From Achromobacter kerstersii (GTDB lineage: Bacteria; Pseudomonadota; Gammaproteobacteria; Burkholderiales; Burkholderiaceae_B): 64,000 nt of DNA. The stretch's first letter is position 1; every line of letters starts with the position of its first letter. Positions 1 through 7,605 of the stretch are shown here, one piece after another. Under the pieces are notes generated by a model. That model saw nothing but the letters and a program-made list of their open reading frames with translations, was not told the origin of the DNA and made no database searches. Where the stretch lies: the NCBI RefSeq assembly GCF_902859595.1, contig NZ_CADIJQ010000014.1, positions 47,836 to 111,835 on the forward strand, in the 5' to 3' direction. The position numbers and the translations under genes are program-made.

Positions 1-1256
1 AACGCGTTGATGCGTTCGGCGTGCAGCGGGCCGCTGTCTGGCCACTTTTCCAACGCGCGGTCGGCATCGGCCACGGCCTCTGCGCCCCGGCCCAGATGCG
101 TCAACGCATCGATGCGCACGCGGCGCCATTTCAACCAGTCGGGGTCCAGCGAAATCGCCACTTCCGACAGCGGCAGCGCTTCGTCGTAGCGCTCAAGGCG
201 GGTCAGCGCATCGGCGGCATTGCCTGGCAGAAAATCGTTGTCGGGGGCAATTTCGTAGCCGCGCAGGTAGTACGCAAGCGCCTCTTCCCAGTTGCTTTGA
301 TCGCGTTGGGCGTTGCCGGCCACGAACAGCAATTGCGCATCGCCGCTGGTCATCGGGTCCAGCCCTTGCAGCGCCTGTTCGGCAAGCTCGGGGTCGCCGC
401 TACGGACAAATTCGCGTGCCTGTTCCTTGCGGCCTTCCCAGCCGGAGTCCGACAGCGCGTCCAGGTGCCGCCACAATGGCGCGGCTTCGTCGGCGCGCCC
501 TAAACGGTGCAGGGATCGGGCCTTGCCCTCTAGCGGCCAGTCCCAGTCGGGCTCGCGGCGCAGCAGGCTGGTCCATTCTTCGACGGCGTCGGCGTGACGC
601 TCCAGCGCTTGCAGGCAAGACGCGCGGTTGTGCTGGATGGCGTTCTCTTCGCCCAGGATGGCGCGGGCGCGGTCGAACATGGCGATGGCGTTTTGCAGAT
701 CGCCCAGGCGGCGGTAGTTATTGCCGGCGTCGTAAAGAAAACCGCCATTGTTGGGCGCCAGTGCGACGGCGCGCTGGTGGTAGGGCCGCGCGTCTTCGTA
801 GCGGCCCGCGTTGTGCAGGTTCGAGCCGATGTAGCAATGCGGTGCTGCGGCAGCGGGGCGCATCTGTGCGGCGCGCGTCCAGCTGGCGATGGCGTCTTCC
901 AGGCGGCGATCATTGATCAGCAGATAGCCTTCAGCCATCAATAGCCCATAGTGCGCGGGCGAGCGCTGGCGGGCTTCGCGCAGCAGGGCCCACGCTTCCT
1001 GCTTCTCGTCGGCGTCGTAGAGCGCGATGGCGCGCACGCTCAGGGCTTCGCTGCATTGGGGGTCAAGCGACAGCGCGCGGGCCAGGTCGGCGTCGCGCGC
1101 CGCGTAGGCGTTGCGCCGGGCGTGATAGCGGGCGCGCAACGCCCACATGACGGATGACGCGGGCTGTTCGCGCAGCCCTTGTTCGCACAGGGACTGCATT
1201 TGCGTCAGGTCGCTGCCGTCGTCGGCGCGGAGAATGGCTTCAATCAGTTGGGGCAT
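1..1256 (-). CDS. TPR-repeat protein, 3' end cut by window edge
   Basis: The minus strand stays open from an ATG at 1256 to the left edge, giving at least 418 residues. The protein is made of about 34-residue helical repeats of tetratricopeptide type, with recurring signatures such as NAGRYEDARPYHQRAVALAP and YDAGNNYRRLGDLQNAIAMF. No signal peptide or catalytic motif is visible. TPR repeats are protein-protein scaffolds, so the partner is unknown. The start lies 28 bases after the stop of the RDD-domain gene on the same strand, so the two are probably co-transcribed and the TPR protein may assemble with that membrane protein. The C-terminus is outside the window. Confidence 0.8.
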   Translation of the reverse strand, partial: MPQLIEAILRADDGSDLTQMQSLCEQGLREQPASSVMWALRARYHARRNAYAARDADLARALSLDPQCSEALSVRAIALYDADEKQEAWALLREARQRSPAHYGLLMAEGYLLINDRRLEDAIASWTRAAQMRPAAAAPHCYIGSNLHNAGRYEDARPYHQRAVALAPNNGGFLYDAGNNYRRLGDLQNAIAMFDRARAILGEENAIQHNRASCLQALERHADAVEEWTSLLRREPDWDWPLEGKARSLHRLGRADEAAPLWRHLDALSDSGWEGRKEQAREFVRSGDPELAEQALQGLDPMTSGDAQLLFVAGNAQRDQSNWEEALAYYLRGYEIAPDNDFLPGNAADALTRLERYDEALPLSEVAISLDPDWLKWRRVRIDALTHLGRGAEAVADADRALEKWPDSGPLHAERINA

Positions 1257-1284
1257 GCAGGTGTTCCGAATTCAGCAGGGCGGG

Positions 1285-2367
1285 CTAGCGCGCAAAGGCG
1301 CTGGTGTCGTGGCGGCAGCGGTAGATGCGGTCGTCGGGCGCGATGTCGTCGCTGCCGCATTCCCAGCGGCGGATGCCGCCGCCTTTCTTTTCCGATCGCA
1401 TCTCGGGCAGGTAGGCCAGGTGCTTACCGGCCAGGCTGGGCGAGCCATCGGTGGGGGGTGTGCCAGCGATGGTGAATCGCAGCACGCCGTTCACCGGGTT
1501 CAGCTCCAGTTTGGAAAAGCCGCTGCCCAGCAAAGATTCCTGGGTCACGCCAAGATCCGCCAGCGTCGCGGGAAACGCCCGCGTGCGCTGGTAATGGTTT
1601 TCCGCCAGCCGGCGCACCGGGTCCGACACGAGGTCCAGGCGTGTGATCTCGGCGTGCAGCGGGTTGTCGGGCTTGTCTGAATCTTTGATGGCCAAGCCGA
1701 TGATCACGCCGCCCACGATCAACGTCAGCATGCCAAACACGATGAACAAGAACTTTCCGGCACTGGTGACGGCGCGCGCCTTGGCCACCGCAGGCGCGAT
1801 GGCGCGGGCGTCTGCCGTGCTGGACACGACGTGCGTGCCGGCCAGCGAATTGTGCATGGCGCGTTCGCCGAAAATCATCTGCTGGATGTGATGGAAGATG
1901 CCGGGCAGCACGACGTTCAGCGTGTACTTCAGCTGATGGCGCCAGATCGACCGCAACAGGCCGGGGGCCTGGCCCTTGCGATTCACCACGCGCATTTTCA
2001 ACAGCCGCTTGCCGGGCGAGCCATTGCCCCAAGCGTCCATGAAGGCGGGCAGCAGCCAGCCCAGCAGCCCCGCTGCGATGGTCAGCAGAATGGGGCTGGG
2101 CGTACCCGCCAGCCCTTCATAGGTGTACGAGGCCGCGTTGATCAGCACGATGATCGCCACCGCCATGAACATGCCATCGATCGCGGTGGCGCCCAAGCGC
2201 GACCAGATGCTGGGAAAGAGTGAAGCCTGTTGTGGGCGGGAGGGAGCTGTCTTGGGTGTGGCGGCAGCCGGCTTGGCAGTTGCGGGCTTGACGGGCAAGG
2301 CCGCCTGACAACTGAAGCAACGTGTGTTCGAGGCCGGGTTCTGCCAATTGCATTTCGGGCACTGCAT
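1285..2367 (-). CDS. zinc-ribbon / RDD-domain membrane protein with pilin-like C-terminus
   Basis: A 360-residue protein with three parts. Residues 1-24 form a zinc ribbon (CPKCN...CFSCQ, two CxxC pairs). Residues about 55-190 are an RDD domain with membrane segments (AIDGMFMAVAIIVLINAASY; ILLTIAAGLLGWLLPAF) and the family motif GNGSPGKRLLKMRVV. A further membrane helix (about 205-228) is followed by a soluble domain (about 235-355) resembling the globular part of a type IV pilin: it has the pattern LAENHYQRTRAFPATLADLG, and its end reads WECGSDDIAPDDRIYRCR. RDD proteins are membrane proteins of mostly unknown role. It precedes the TPR gene on the same strand. The pilin resemblance is judged by pattern only. 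Confidence 0.75.
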   Translation of the reverse strand: MQCPKCNWQNPASNTRCFSCQAALPVKPATAKPAAATPKTAPSRPQQASLFPSIWSRLGATAIDGMFMAVAIIVLINAASYTYEGLAGTPSPILLTIAAGLLGWLLPAFMDAWGNGSPGKRLLKMRVVNRKGQAPGLLRSIWRHQLKYTLNVVLPGIFHHIQQMIFGERAMHNSLAGTHVVSSTADARAIAPAVAKARAVTSAGKFLFIVFGMLTLIVGGVIIGLAIKDSDKPDNPLHAEITRLDLVSDPVRRLAENHYQRTRAFPATLADLGVTQESLLGSGFSKLELNPVNGVLRFTIAGTPPTDGSPSLAGKHLAYLPEMRSEKKGGGIRRWECGSDDIAPDDRIYRCRHDTSAFAR

Positions 2368-2495
2368 GGTCGATGTCTTGTTCTGGATGCTGCCGCCCGG
2401 CGATGCGGGTGCGGCTGAAGTGCGGCAGTGTATCGAAAACCCGCAGCTTCACCCGCAAGACGTCGTACTGTTGCGTCGTGCCCGAATGACAAAGG

Positions 2496-2933
2496 CTAGC
2501 GGTACACCAGCACCGGCAACGTTGAATGGGCCAGCACTTTCTGAGTTTGGCTGCCCAGCAGCAGGGCCGCCATGCCGCTGCGCCCATGGGACGACATCGC
2601 GATCAGATCGCAGCCTTGCGTCATCGCAATGTCGATGATCACCTGATGCGGGGCATCGCTTTCGCGCATCTCGGTGTTGCACGGCACGCCAGCCGCTTTC
2701 GCTTTTGCCTCGGCGTCTGCCAGATAGGACCGGGCCAGTTCGCTGGCCTGTTTCTCGTACGCGGTGCGCACGCCTTCAAACTGCACGGTTTCCATGGACG
2801 GCGCGTGGAAGGTCGCGTAGGCCGTCACGACCGTCACGCGGGCGCCCAGCGCGCGGGCCAGGCCCAGCCCGAGCTCCAGGCCAGCGTTGGACAGGCTGGA
2901 GCCGTCGATAGGAATGAGTATGTGCTTGTACAT
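2496..2933 (-). CDS. universal stress protein (UspA family)
   Basis: A 145-residue single-domain Usp protein of normal length. It begins MYKHILIPIDGS, the typical first strand and nucleotide-contact loop, and carries the ATP-binding signature GRSGMAALLLGSQTQKV near the C-terminus (GxxG...GS), so it belongs to the nucleotide-binding branch. It acts in the cytoplasm in stress survival; the exact client is unknown. The start is well supported by GGAGG six to ten bases before the ATG. It is monocistronic; about 230 bases without a gene separate it from the tRNA-Ser. Confidence 0.93.
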   Translation of the reverse strand: MYKHILIPIDGSSLSNAGLELGLGLARALGARVTVVTAYATFHAPSMETVQFEGVRTAYEKQASELARSYLADAEAKAKAAGVPCNTEMRESDAPHQVIIDIAMTQGCDLIAMSSHGRSGMAALLLGSQTQKVLAHSTLPVLVYR

Positions 2934-3167
2934 GGCAACCTCCAGTAGGGGCGGAGGGCGGCCGGGTGTCGTGGCCGCCGGTCAAGAGCGAGAACAACAC
3001 GGGACATACTACGCCTCTGACGGGCCGCCAGCGACGCGCGTGGCGAGGCCTTGTGACACGGATCAAGCGCCGGTCTGAAAGGGGCTTTGGGGGCTCAGGG
3101 CAGCGGCGCGCAGGGGGGGGGCGCCAACTGATCCGCGGGCGAGTGCCCGGCGGTTGCCATAGATATC

Positions 3168-3255
3168 TGGCGGAAGCGGTGAGATTCGAACTCACGAACG
3201 GTTGCCCGTTGCCGGTTTTCAAGACCGGTGCAATCGACCACTCTGCCACGCTTCC
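3168..3255 (-). tRNA. tRNA-Ser(TGA)
   Basis: An 88-nt minus-strand cloverleaf with a long variable arm, as expected for serine. The acceptor stem GGAAGCG pairs with CGCTTCC, the discriminator is G and CCA is encoded. The anticodon loop reads CTTGAAA with anticodon TGA, and the T-loop GTTCGAATC is intact. Confidence 0.96.
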
Positions 3256-3362
3256 GGAAAGGTCTGGCGATTCGGCCGTCAGGCAAACATTCTGCCGGAA
3301 CGGAAACGCGATATGCCGTAAAGGGCGCAATAATAATCGATTTGCTGCAAAGGAGGCACGCG

Positions 3363-4340
3363 ATGCACGCTGTTGAAATCTCCCGCCCTGGCGGCCCCGA
3401 GGTTCTGGTCCCCGTAGAACGCCCCACGCCCGAGCCTGGCGCGGGTGAAGTTCTGATCAAAGTCAGCGCCGCGGGCATCAATCGCCCCGACGTGTTCCAG
3501 CGCAAAGGCAACTACGCGCCGCCCAAGGGCGCATCCGATCTGCCGGGCCTGGAAGTGGCTGGTGAAATCGTCGGCGGCGACGTTGCCGGAAGCGGTTTTG
3601 CCGTGGGCGACAAGGTCTGCGCGCTGGTGGCCGGCGGGGGTTACGCCGAGTACTGCGTGGCGCCTGTGGCGCAATGCCTGCCGATCCCGAAGGGCTTGTC
3701 CGACATCGAAGCGGCCGGCCTGCCGGAAACGTACTTCACCGTCTGGAGCAACGTGTTCGACCGCGGCCAATTGTCCGGCGACGAAATCCTGCTGGTTCAC
3801 GGCGGCGCAAGCGGCATCGGCACCACCGCCATCCAGCTGGCTCGCGCCATGGGCCACAAGGTCTACGCTACCGTCGGCAGCGACGACCGGGCTCGCGCCG
3901 TTGAAGCGCTGGGTGCGGAAAAGGGCATCAACTACAAGACGCAGGACTTCGTGAAGGAAGTCATGGACGCCACTGGCGGGCGTGGCGTGGACGTGATCCT
4001 GGACATGGTGGCGGGCGACTACATTGCCCGCGACATGCAGTGCCTGGCCGATGACGGCCGCATCGTCATCATTGCGCAACTGGGCGGATCGACGGCCAGC
4101 GTAGATACCTCGCAAGTCATGCGCCGCCGCCTGACCATCACGGGTTCCACCCTGCGTCCCCGTTCGGTCGAGTTCAAGGGCGCTATCGCACGCGCCCTGC
4201 GCAACCACGCCTGGCCCCTGTTGGAAAAAGGGGACATCAAGCCGATCGTGCACGCAACCTTCCCGCTGGCCGAGGCCTCCAAGGCGCACGCCATGATGGA
4301 AGGCGGTGAAAATATCGGAAAAATTGTGCTGACAATGTAA
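3363..4340 (+). CDS. NAD(P)H quinone oxidoreductase, zinc-independent MDR (PIG3-like)
   Basis: A 325-residue medium-chain dehydrogenase/reductase of the quinone-reductase (Qor/PIG3) branch, which reduces quinones with NADPH in the cytosol. The N-terminal GroES-like half contains AGINRPDVFQRKGNY, typical of this branch. The Rossmann half has HGGASGIGTTAIQLA for NADPH. The structural zinc cysteines of alcohol dehydrogenases are absent. The frame is open further upstream, but the ATG at 3363 is preceded by AAGGAGG and matches the family N-terminus. tpiA follows after 130 bases. Confidence 0.92.
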   Translation: MHAVEISRPGGPEVLVPVERPTPEPGAGEVLIKVSAAGINRPDVFQRKGNYAPPKGASDLPGLEVAGEIVGGDVAGSGFAVGDKVCALVAGGGYAEYCVAPVAQCLPIPKGLSDIEAAGLPETYFTVWSNVFDRGQLSGDEILLVHGGASGIGTTAIQLARAMGHKVYATVGSDDRARAVEALGAEKGINYKTQDFVKEVMDATGGRGVDVILDMVAGDYIARDMQCLADDGRIVIIAQLGGSTASVDTSQVMRRRLTITGSTLRPRSVEFKGAIARALRNHAWPLLEKGDIKPIVHATFPLAEASKAHAMMEGGENIGKIVLTM

Positions 4341-4470
4341 GAAACGCGCGGCGTTCGGCGTATCGCCGCGCAACAGGATACAATCTCGGGTTTCGCCTGG
4401 AATTTTTTCCAGGCAGGCCCGTGGGCGGTTGCCGCATCCCTCGGGGCTCACCCCACTCAGACACTTCGCC

Positions 4471-5217
4471 ATGACTTCAGTCGAAAACCGCGCCCGCCTC
4501 GTGCTGGGCAACTGGAAGATGCACGGCAACCTGGCCGAGAACGCCGCGTTGCTGACCGAGCTGCGCGCCGCGGATGCTGCGAGCCACTGCGAAATCGGCA
4601 TCTGTGTTCCGTTTCCCTATCTGGCGCAAGCCGGCTCGGCCCTGACCGGAAGCAGCGTGTCCTGGGGCGCGCAAGATGTCAGCGCGCACGAAAAGGGCGC
4701 GTACACCGGTGAAGTCTCCGGCTCCATGTTGAAAGAATTCGGCTGCCGCTGGGCGCTGGCCGGCCACTCCGAGCGCCGTGTGCTGCACGGTGAAACCGAC
4801 GAGATCGTCGCCGCCAAGGCGCAAGCCGCGCTGGCTGCTAGCGTAACGCCGGTGGTGTGCGTGGGCGAATCGCTGGCCGATCGCGAAGCCGGCAATACGC
4901 TGGCCGTCATCGAACGCCAATTGAAGCCCGTGCTGGCGCTGGGCGCTGAAGCCGTCTCGCGCATGGTTCTGGCCTATGAGCCCGTGTGGGCCATCGGCAC
5001 CGGCCGCACCGCCAGCCCCGAGCAGGCGCAGGAAGTTCACGGCGCCATCCGCGCCGCCTTGCGCGCGCTGGGCGCGGCGCAGGTGCAAGTTTTGTACGGC
5101 GGCAGCGTGAAAGCTGCCAACGCCGCCAGTTTGTTCGCCATGACTGATATCGACGGAGCCCTGGTCGGCGGCGCGTCGCTTGTGGCTGAAGAATTTTTGC
5201 GTATTGCCGCCATCTAA
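4471..5217 (+). CDS. tpiA: triosephosphate isomerase
   Basis: A 248-residue TIM-barrel enzyme interconverting dihydroxyacetone phosphate and glyceraldehyde 3-phosphate in glycolysis and gluconeogenesis. The active-site lysine (GNWKMHGN, K16), the histidine loop AGHSERR and the catalytic glutamate motif AYEPVWAIGTGRTAS are all present, as is the C-terminal phosphate-binding YGGSVK. The ATG at 4471 fits the family start although the frame extends to 4429. secG starts 21 bases after the stop, the order common in related genomes. Confidence 0.97.
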   Translation: MTSVENRARLVLGNWKMHGNLAENAALLTELRAADAASHCEIGICVPFPYLAQAGSALTGSSVSWGAQDVSAHEKGAYTGEVSGSMLKEFGCRWALAGHSERRVLHGETDEIVAAKAQAALAASVTPVVCVGESLADREAGNTLAVIERQLKPVLALGAEAVSRMVLAYEPVWAIGTGRTASPEQAQEVHGAIRAALRALGAAQVQVLYGGSVKAANAASLFAMTDIDGALVGGASLVAEEFLRIAAI

Positions 5218-5238
5218 GTTTCCGTTCCGGAGTCTGTA

Positions 5239-5715
5239 ATGCCCTTGATGCTTAAACTTTTGCTGGCCGTCCAAGTTATTTCGGCGCTGGCTATCATCGT
5301 TCTGGTCCTGCTGCAGCAGGGCAAGGGCGCCGACATGGGGTCCGCTTTTGGTAGCGGCTCGTCCGGCAGCCTGTTCGGTGCCACCGGCGCCGCGAACTTC
5401 CTGTCGCGTGCCACGAAGTGGGCCGCCGTCGTCTTCTTCGCGTCCACCGCGGGCCTGGCTTATGTCAGCCACAAGGGCACCAGCGGCCCGGCCGTTGATT
5501 CCGGCGTGATGCAAAGCTTCCCGTCCGACCGCTCCGTGCCGCAAGTGCCGGGCGCCGCTCCGGCCGCTGGCAGCTCGTCCGTTCCGGGCGCGGCTTCGGT
5601 TCCGGCAGCGCCTGCTGCGCCGGCCAAGCCTGACGCATCGGTGCCCTCGGCCCCGGCTCCGGCCGCTGCCGCACCGGCTACCGGTGACAAGCCGGCCGAG
5701 ACGCCCGCCAAGTAA
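5239..5715 (+). CDS. secG: Sec translocase subunit SecG
   Basis: A 158-residue inner-membrane protein that helps SecYEG export preproteins. Two membrane segments (about residues 4-23 and 54-74) flank the conserved cytoplasmic loop QQGKGADMGSAFGSGSSGSLFGATG. The remaining 75 residues are an Ala/Pro/Ser-rich tail, longer than in E. coli SecG (110 residues). The gene is co-directional with and close to tpiA and is followed by a strong terminator. Confidence 0.95.
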   Translation: MPLMLKLLLAVQVISALAIIVLVLLQQGKGADMGSAFGSGSSGSLFGATGAANFLSRATKWAAVVFFASTAGLAYVSHKGTSGPAVDSGVMQSFPSDRSVPQVPGAAPAAGSSSVPGAASVPAAPAAPAKPDASVPSAPAPAAAAPATGDKPAETPAK

Positions 5716-5736
5716 GCAGTAAGCCCCAGTCAGTGC

Positions 5737-5766
5737 AAAAAGGCCGGCGTAATGCCGGCCTTTTTC
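5737..5766 (+). terminator. rho-independent terminator of tpiA-secG
   Basis: Perfect 7-bp stem GGCCGGC/GCCGGCC (5742-5748 with 5754-5760) and loop GTAAT, preceded by A5 and followed by a T-run. Confidence 0.92.
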
Positions 5767-5820
5767 TTTTGCGCGGCAGGCGGGGTAGGGCCGGGTCTGG
5801 GTCAGGGTCTGGGGAAAAGA

Positions 5821-5851
5821 TATTGAGAATGGTTCTCATGATTGATATAAT
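5821..5851 (+). promoter_or_regulatory. Fur-box-like operator over a sigma-70 promoter
   Basis: The stretch has -35 TTGAGA (5823-5828), a 17-bp spacer and a perfect -10 TATAAT (5846-5851). The -35 and spacer form a near-palindrome, TTGAGAATGGTTCTCATGAT, resembling the Fur box (alternating GATAAT/GAGAAT blocks). Iron-loaded Fur bound here would block RNA polymerase, which suits the FecI-FecR-receptor genes downstream. Fur binding is inferred. Confidence 0.75.
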
Positions 5852-5900
5852 CCGCCCGCTTCTTCCCATGCCCAACTGACCAATCCCGCGCCAGCCTCTC

Positions 5901-6461
5901 ATGCCCCTACTGACTGACGACGCTCAAGCCGCCCGTCCGGCGATCGCGCCCTCGCGTGCGATGGCCGTGCTGGAAAGCTGGTTCCGGGGGCATCACAGCT
6001 GGTTGCTGGATCGGGTGCAGCGGCATTTGCGCAACCGGGCGGAAGCCGAAGATGTGGCCGCCGAAACGTTTTCGCAGGCGGTCGCCATCCAGGCCCACAA
6101 CCAGGGCTTGAACGCGGTGCGCGAGCCGCGCGCCTTTCTCACCACCATCGCCAAACGGCAGATCTTCCAGCTGTGGCGCAGGCGCGATTTAGAGCAGGCC
6201 TACCTGGAAGCGCTGGCCGTGCAAGGCGAGGGCGTGGCGCCTTCCGCCGAACAACATCAGTTGGTGATCGAAGCCTTGGAGTGCGTGGCGGCGGCGCTGG
6301 AAGGCCTGTCCGCCAAGACGCAGCAGGCGTTTTTGTACAGCCAGCTGGACGGCCTGACCTATGCCGAGATCGCAGACAAGTTGGGCGTGTCGGCCAGTAT
6401 GGTGCGCCAGTACATGGCGCAGGCGTTCCGGCGGATGGCAGGCCTGAATGTCATCGGCTAG
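5901..6461 (+). CDS. FecI-family ECF sigma factor
   Basis: A 186-residue extracytoplasmic-function sigma factor. Region 2 is seen around SWFRGHHSWLLDRVQRHLRNRAEAEDVAAETF and region 4 around LSAKTQQAFLYSQLDGLTYAEIADKLGVS, the helix-turn-helix that reads the -35 element. It is followed 24 bases later by its presumed anti-sigma partner FecR and then a TonB receptor with a signalling domain. In this family a ferric siderophore in the receptor releases the sigma factor, which then transcribes the receptor gene. A Fur-type promoter sits directly upstream. Confidence 0.93.
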   Translation: MPLLTDDAQAARPAIAPSRAMAVLESWFRGHHSWLLDRVQRHLRNRAEAEDVAAETFSQAVAIQAHNQGLNAVREPRAFLTTIAKRQIFQLWRRRDLEQAYLEALAVQGEGVAPSAEQHQLVIEALECVAAALEGLSAKTQQAFLYSQLDGLTYAEIADKLGVSASMVRQYMAQAFRRMAGLNVIG

Positions 6462-6485
6462 GCCCTCAGCGCGGAGCGTGCGTTC

Positions 6486-7508
6486 GTGAATGCGCATGCT
6501 GCCCAAGAGTCCGAGGTCAATGATGCCGCTTTAGGCTGGCTGGTCATCATGCGTTCTGGCGAGGTGACTGCGCAAGAGCGCCAGGACCATGAGGCGTGGC
6601 TGCGTGCAAACCCCGCGCACGCGCAGGCCTGGAGCCGTTTGGTCGACGCGGTCGACCGCCCGTTGGGTGTGGTGCGCCAGCCTCAAGCCGTTCAGGCCGC
6701 AGGCAGCCGGGCAGACCTGTTGTCTCAGGCCCTGTTGCGCGCTCAGGCCGCAGGACGCGGGCGCCGCCAATGGCTCAAGGGCGCGCTAAGCGTGGCGGGC
6801 GTGGGCTCTTTGGCCGCGCTGGCGTTGGCCGAGCGCACGATGCCGCTGACCCAATTGCTGGCGGATCACGTCACCGGCACCGGAGAACGCCGCGCCGTGG
6901 CCTTGCCTGATGGCAGCCTGCTTCAGCTGAATGCGCGCACCGCGGTGGATGTGGTGTATTCCGATGCGCTGCGATTACTGATCCTGCGCGAAGGCGAACT
7001 GATCATTGATGTAGCGCCATCCGGGATCGGCCCGGCGGCTCGGCCGCCCTTTGTGGTGCGCACGGCGCAGGGAGCGATCCGCGCGCTGGGCACCCGTATC
7101 GCGGTGCGGCAGAACCCGGGCAACACGCGGGTTGCCATGTTGCAGCACCGCGTGGCGTTGATTCCCTTGGAGGGCCGCCCGGCCACTTTGGAAGAAGGCG
7201 AAACCGCAATCATGACCGAGCACGGCGTAGAGCCGTTATCGGCCCCCGCCGCGACCGCTAGCGCGTGGGAGCAGGGCGAAGTCCAGTTGCATGATCAACC
7301 GCTGGCCGATCTGGTTGCGGCCCTGCGGCCGTATCGCCGAGGCTATGTGCGCATCAGTCCCGCCGCGGCCAGGCTGCGCGCGTACGGCACTTATCCGCTG
7401 GACGACACCGACCGCACGCTGGCCATCGTGGCCGAGACGCTGCCCGTGCGCGTGCGCCGCTATGCCGGCGGCATGCTCGTCCTGATTGATACCCCCGCCG
7501 ACGGCTGA
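6486..7508 (+). CDS. FecR-family anti-sigma regulator
   Basis: A 340-residue inner-membrane regulator. The N-terminal cytosolic DUF4880 segment (AALGWLVIMRSGEVTAQERQ) should bind the sigma factor. One membrane helix lies near residues 100-118. The periplasmic FecR domain includes RRAVALPDGSLLQLNARTAV and VVRTAQGAIRALGTRIAVR, followed by a C-terminal STN-like part that contacts the receptor. The start is GTG with GGAG upstream. The gene overlaps the open upstream frame of the receptor, but that gene most likely starts at 7606. Confidence 0.92.
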   Translation: MNAHAAQESEVNDAALGWLVIMRSGEVTAQERQDHEAWLRANPAHAQAWSRLVDAVDRPLGVVRQPQAVQAAGSRADLLSQALLRAQAAGRGRRQWLKGALSVAGVGSLAALALAERTMPLTQLLADHVTGTGERRAVALPDGSLLQLNARTAVDVVYSDALRLLILREGELIIDVAPSGIGPAARPPFVVRTAQGAIRALGTRIAVRQNPGNTRVAMLQHRVALIPLEGRPATLEEGETAIMTEHGVEPLSAPAATASAWEQGEVQLHDQPLADLVAALRPYRRGYVRISPAAARLRAYGTYPLDDTDRTLAIVAETLPVRVRRYAGGMLVLIDTPADG

Positions 7509-7605
7509 AAAAAAAACGTTCGTCCCCACTGTCACTTTTGAGCCGTCGCGCCACATCCCTCTTGAAGCTAGTTCGATTCACGACGTTCTTGAGGGAAATC
7601 TCGTC

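Noticed and set aside
3168..3255. tRNA-Ser as an integration site
   Set aside because: No partial tRNA copy or integrase follows; neighbours are ordinary housekeeping genes.
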